11,999 nucleotides of DNA. Source: DATKYV01 sp035528275. GTDB lineage: Bacteria; Acidobacteriota; Terriglobia; UBA7540. The notes beneath the pieces are model-generated. The model saw only the letters and a list, made by a program, of their open reading frames with translations. It made no database searches and had not been told where the DNA came from. The stretch spans positions 1-11,999 of the forward strand of contig DATKYV010000150.1 in NCBI GenBank assembly GCA_035528275.1, read 5' to 3'. Shown here piece after piece: positions 11,237-11,999 of the stretch; the first letter of the stretch is position 1; each line of letters opens with the position of its first letter. Made by a program: the position numbers and the translations under genes.

Positions 11237-11999
11237 TCAGTCCACATAAATCCGCGGCACGCGCTTGCCGATGGAGCAGAGGACTTCGTAGGGAACGCTA
11301 CCGACTTCCTGGGCGATCTCGAGCGCGGTGATTGAGCAGTGCTCCGACTTGCCGATGAGGATGACCTCGTCGCCGACGGCGACGCCCGGAATATCGGTGA
11401 CGTCGAGGAGCGTAAGGTCCATGGAGATGTTGCCGGCGATGCGTGCGCGCTGGTCGCGGACGATGGCGCGCCCGCGGTTGGAGAGCGCGCGGCTCAGTCC
11501 GTCGGCATAGCCCACGGGCACCGTAGCGATGCGCGAAGGCCGTCGCGTGTGGAAAGCCGCGCCGTAGCCGAGCGGTGTGCCGCTCGAGACATCCTTCATG
11601 TACACTACGCGCGATTTGAAGGTGAGGATGGGCTCAAACTCCGAAAGACCTTTCGGCTCCCGTCCCGGCGGCGAGACGAGCGGCAGGCAGTAACCGAAGA
11701 GCAGCGCGCCGACGCGCACCAGGTTTTCGAGAAACTCCAGCCCGGCCAGCAGCGCCGCACTGTTCGAGACGTGAATCCACTCCGGGTCGATCCCAAGCGC
11801 GCGCAATTGCTCGAGTGCGGCCCGGAATCGCGTGGCCTGCTCCTCGGTCTGAGAAGCCACGAGGTCCTCCGCCGAGGCGAGATGAGTGAAGAACCCGGTG
11901 AGCCGCAGGCCTTCCAGCTCGCGATAGTGGTCGACGAACGAAGCCAGCCGGTCGAGCGGCAATCCCAGGCGGCCCATGCCGGTGTCCACCTTGAGGTGG
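11237..11999 (-). CDS. alr: Alanine racemase, C-terminal part (5' end outside window)
   Basis: About 253 codons are open from the right edge to TGA 11239-11237. Alanine racemase is a PLP enzyme that makes D-alanine for peptidoglycan. Visible are HLKVDTGMGRLGL at the edge, FTHLASAED, HVSNSAALL, RVGALLFGYCL, the catalytic-Tyr region GYGAAFHTRRPSRIATVPVGYADG, and GNISMDLTLLDV. These are the usual blocks of the second half of the PLP barrel and the C-terminal beta domain. The N-terminal part with the PLP lysine is beyond the window. The reading frame shows no defects. It precedes the HEPN-like gene on the same strand. Confidence 0.95.
   Translation of the reverse strand, partial: HLKVDTGMGRLGLPLDRLASFVDHYRELEGLRLTGFFTHLASAEDLVASQTEEQATRFRAALEQLRALGIDPEWIHVSNSAALLAGLEFLENLVRVGALLFGYCLPLVSPPGREPKGLSEFEPILTFKSRVVYMKDVSSGTPLGYGAAFHTRRPSRIATVPVGYADGLSRALSNRGRAIVRDQRARIAGNISMDLTLLDVTDIPGVAVGDEVILIGKSEHCSITALEIAQEVGSVPYEVLCSIGKRVPRIYVD

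Noticed and set aside
1..11999. tRNA or rRNA genes
   Set aside because: I saw no cloverleaf-like or rRNA-like segment on either strand by eye; a covariance-model scan was not possible here.

Overview
This window is mostly a histidine biosynthesis operon, flanked by accessory material and peppered with short palindromic repeats. GC content is high. The his genes sit beside a Ser/Thr kinase of the PknB–TolB_N–TPR type. That kinase architecture, the long-form HisG and the abundance of small repeats suggest a soil or groundwater Acidobacteriota-like bacterium. The assignment is an inference from gene style only; no marker gene is present.

Layout. Positions 1-161 carry the 3' end of a REP-associated tyrosine transposase (RAYT). 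A cluster of five GTAG/CTAC palindromes follows immediately (158-287). Next is a GIY-YIG nuclease-like gene with a RAMA/DUF4357-like C-terminus (304-999). The his operon runs rightward in the order hisI-hisG-hisD-hisC-hisB-hisH-hisF-hisA (1233-7815). The first six genes overlap or touch, while hisH/hisF are separated by a REP pair and hisF/hisA by a heptanucleotide-repeat hairpin. Upstream of hisI is a promoter, a 23-codon leader peptide containing His-His-His-Pro-His-His, and mutually exclusive antiterminator and terminator stems: a classical histidine attenuator. hisE and a histidinol-phosphatase gene are not in the window.

Convergent with hisA is a leftward receptor-type Ser/Thr kinase (10364-7882). 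It is interrupted by a 1-nt frameshift and carries three REP-like elements inside its reading frame. Just beyond its promoter lies a diverged copy of the last 40 codons of hisA (10431-10550), so the kinase is bracketed by direct repeats of the hisA tail. Further right, in lower-GC DNA, is a leftward gene with a HEPN-like RNxxxH motif and an in-frame amber codon. The last feature is the 3' part of an alanine racemase gene (alr), running off the right edge.

The most notable signals are the complete his attenuator, the use of the REP 'GTAG' as the TAG stop codon of four different genes, in-frame REP insertions in the kinase, a heptanucleotide-repeat element that adds about 40 residues next to the catalytic Asp of HisF, and the hisA-tail direct repeats around the kinase.
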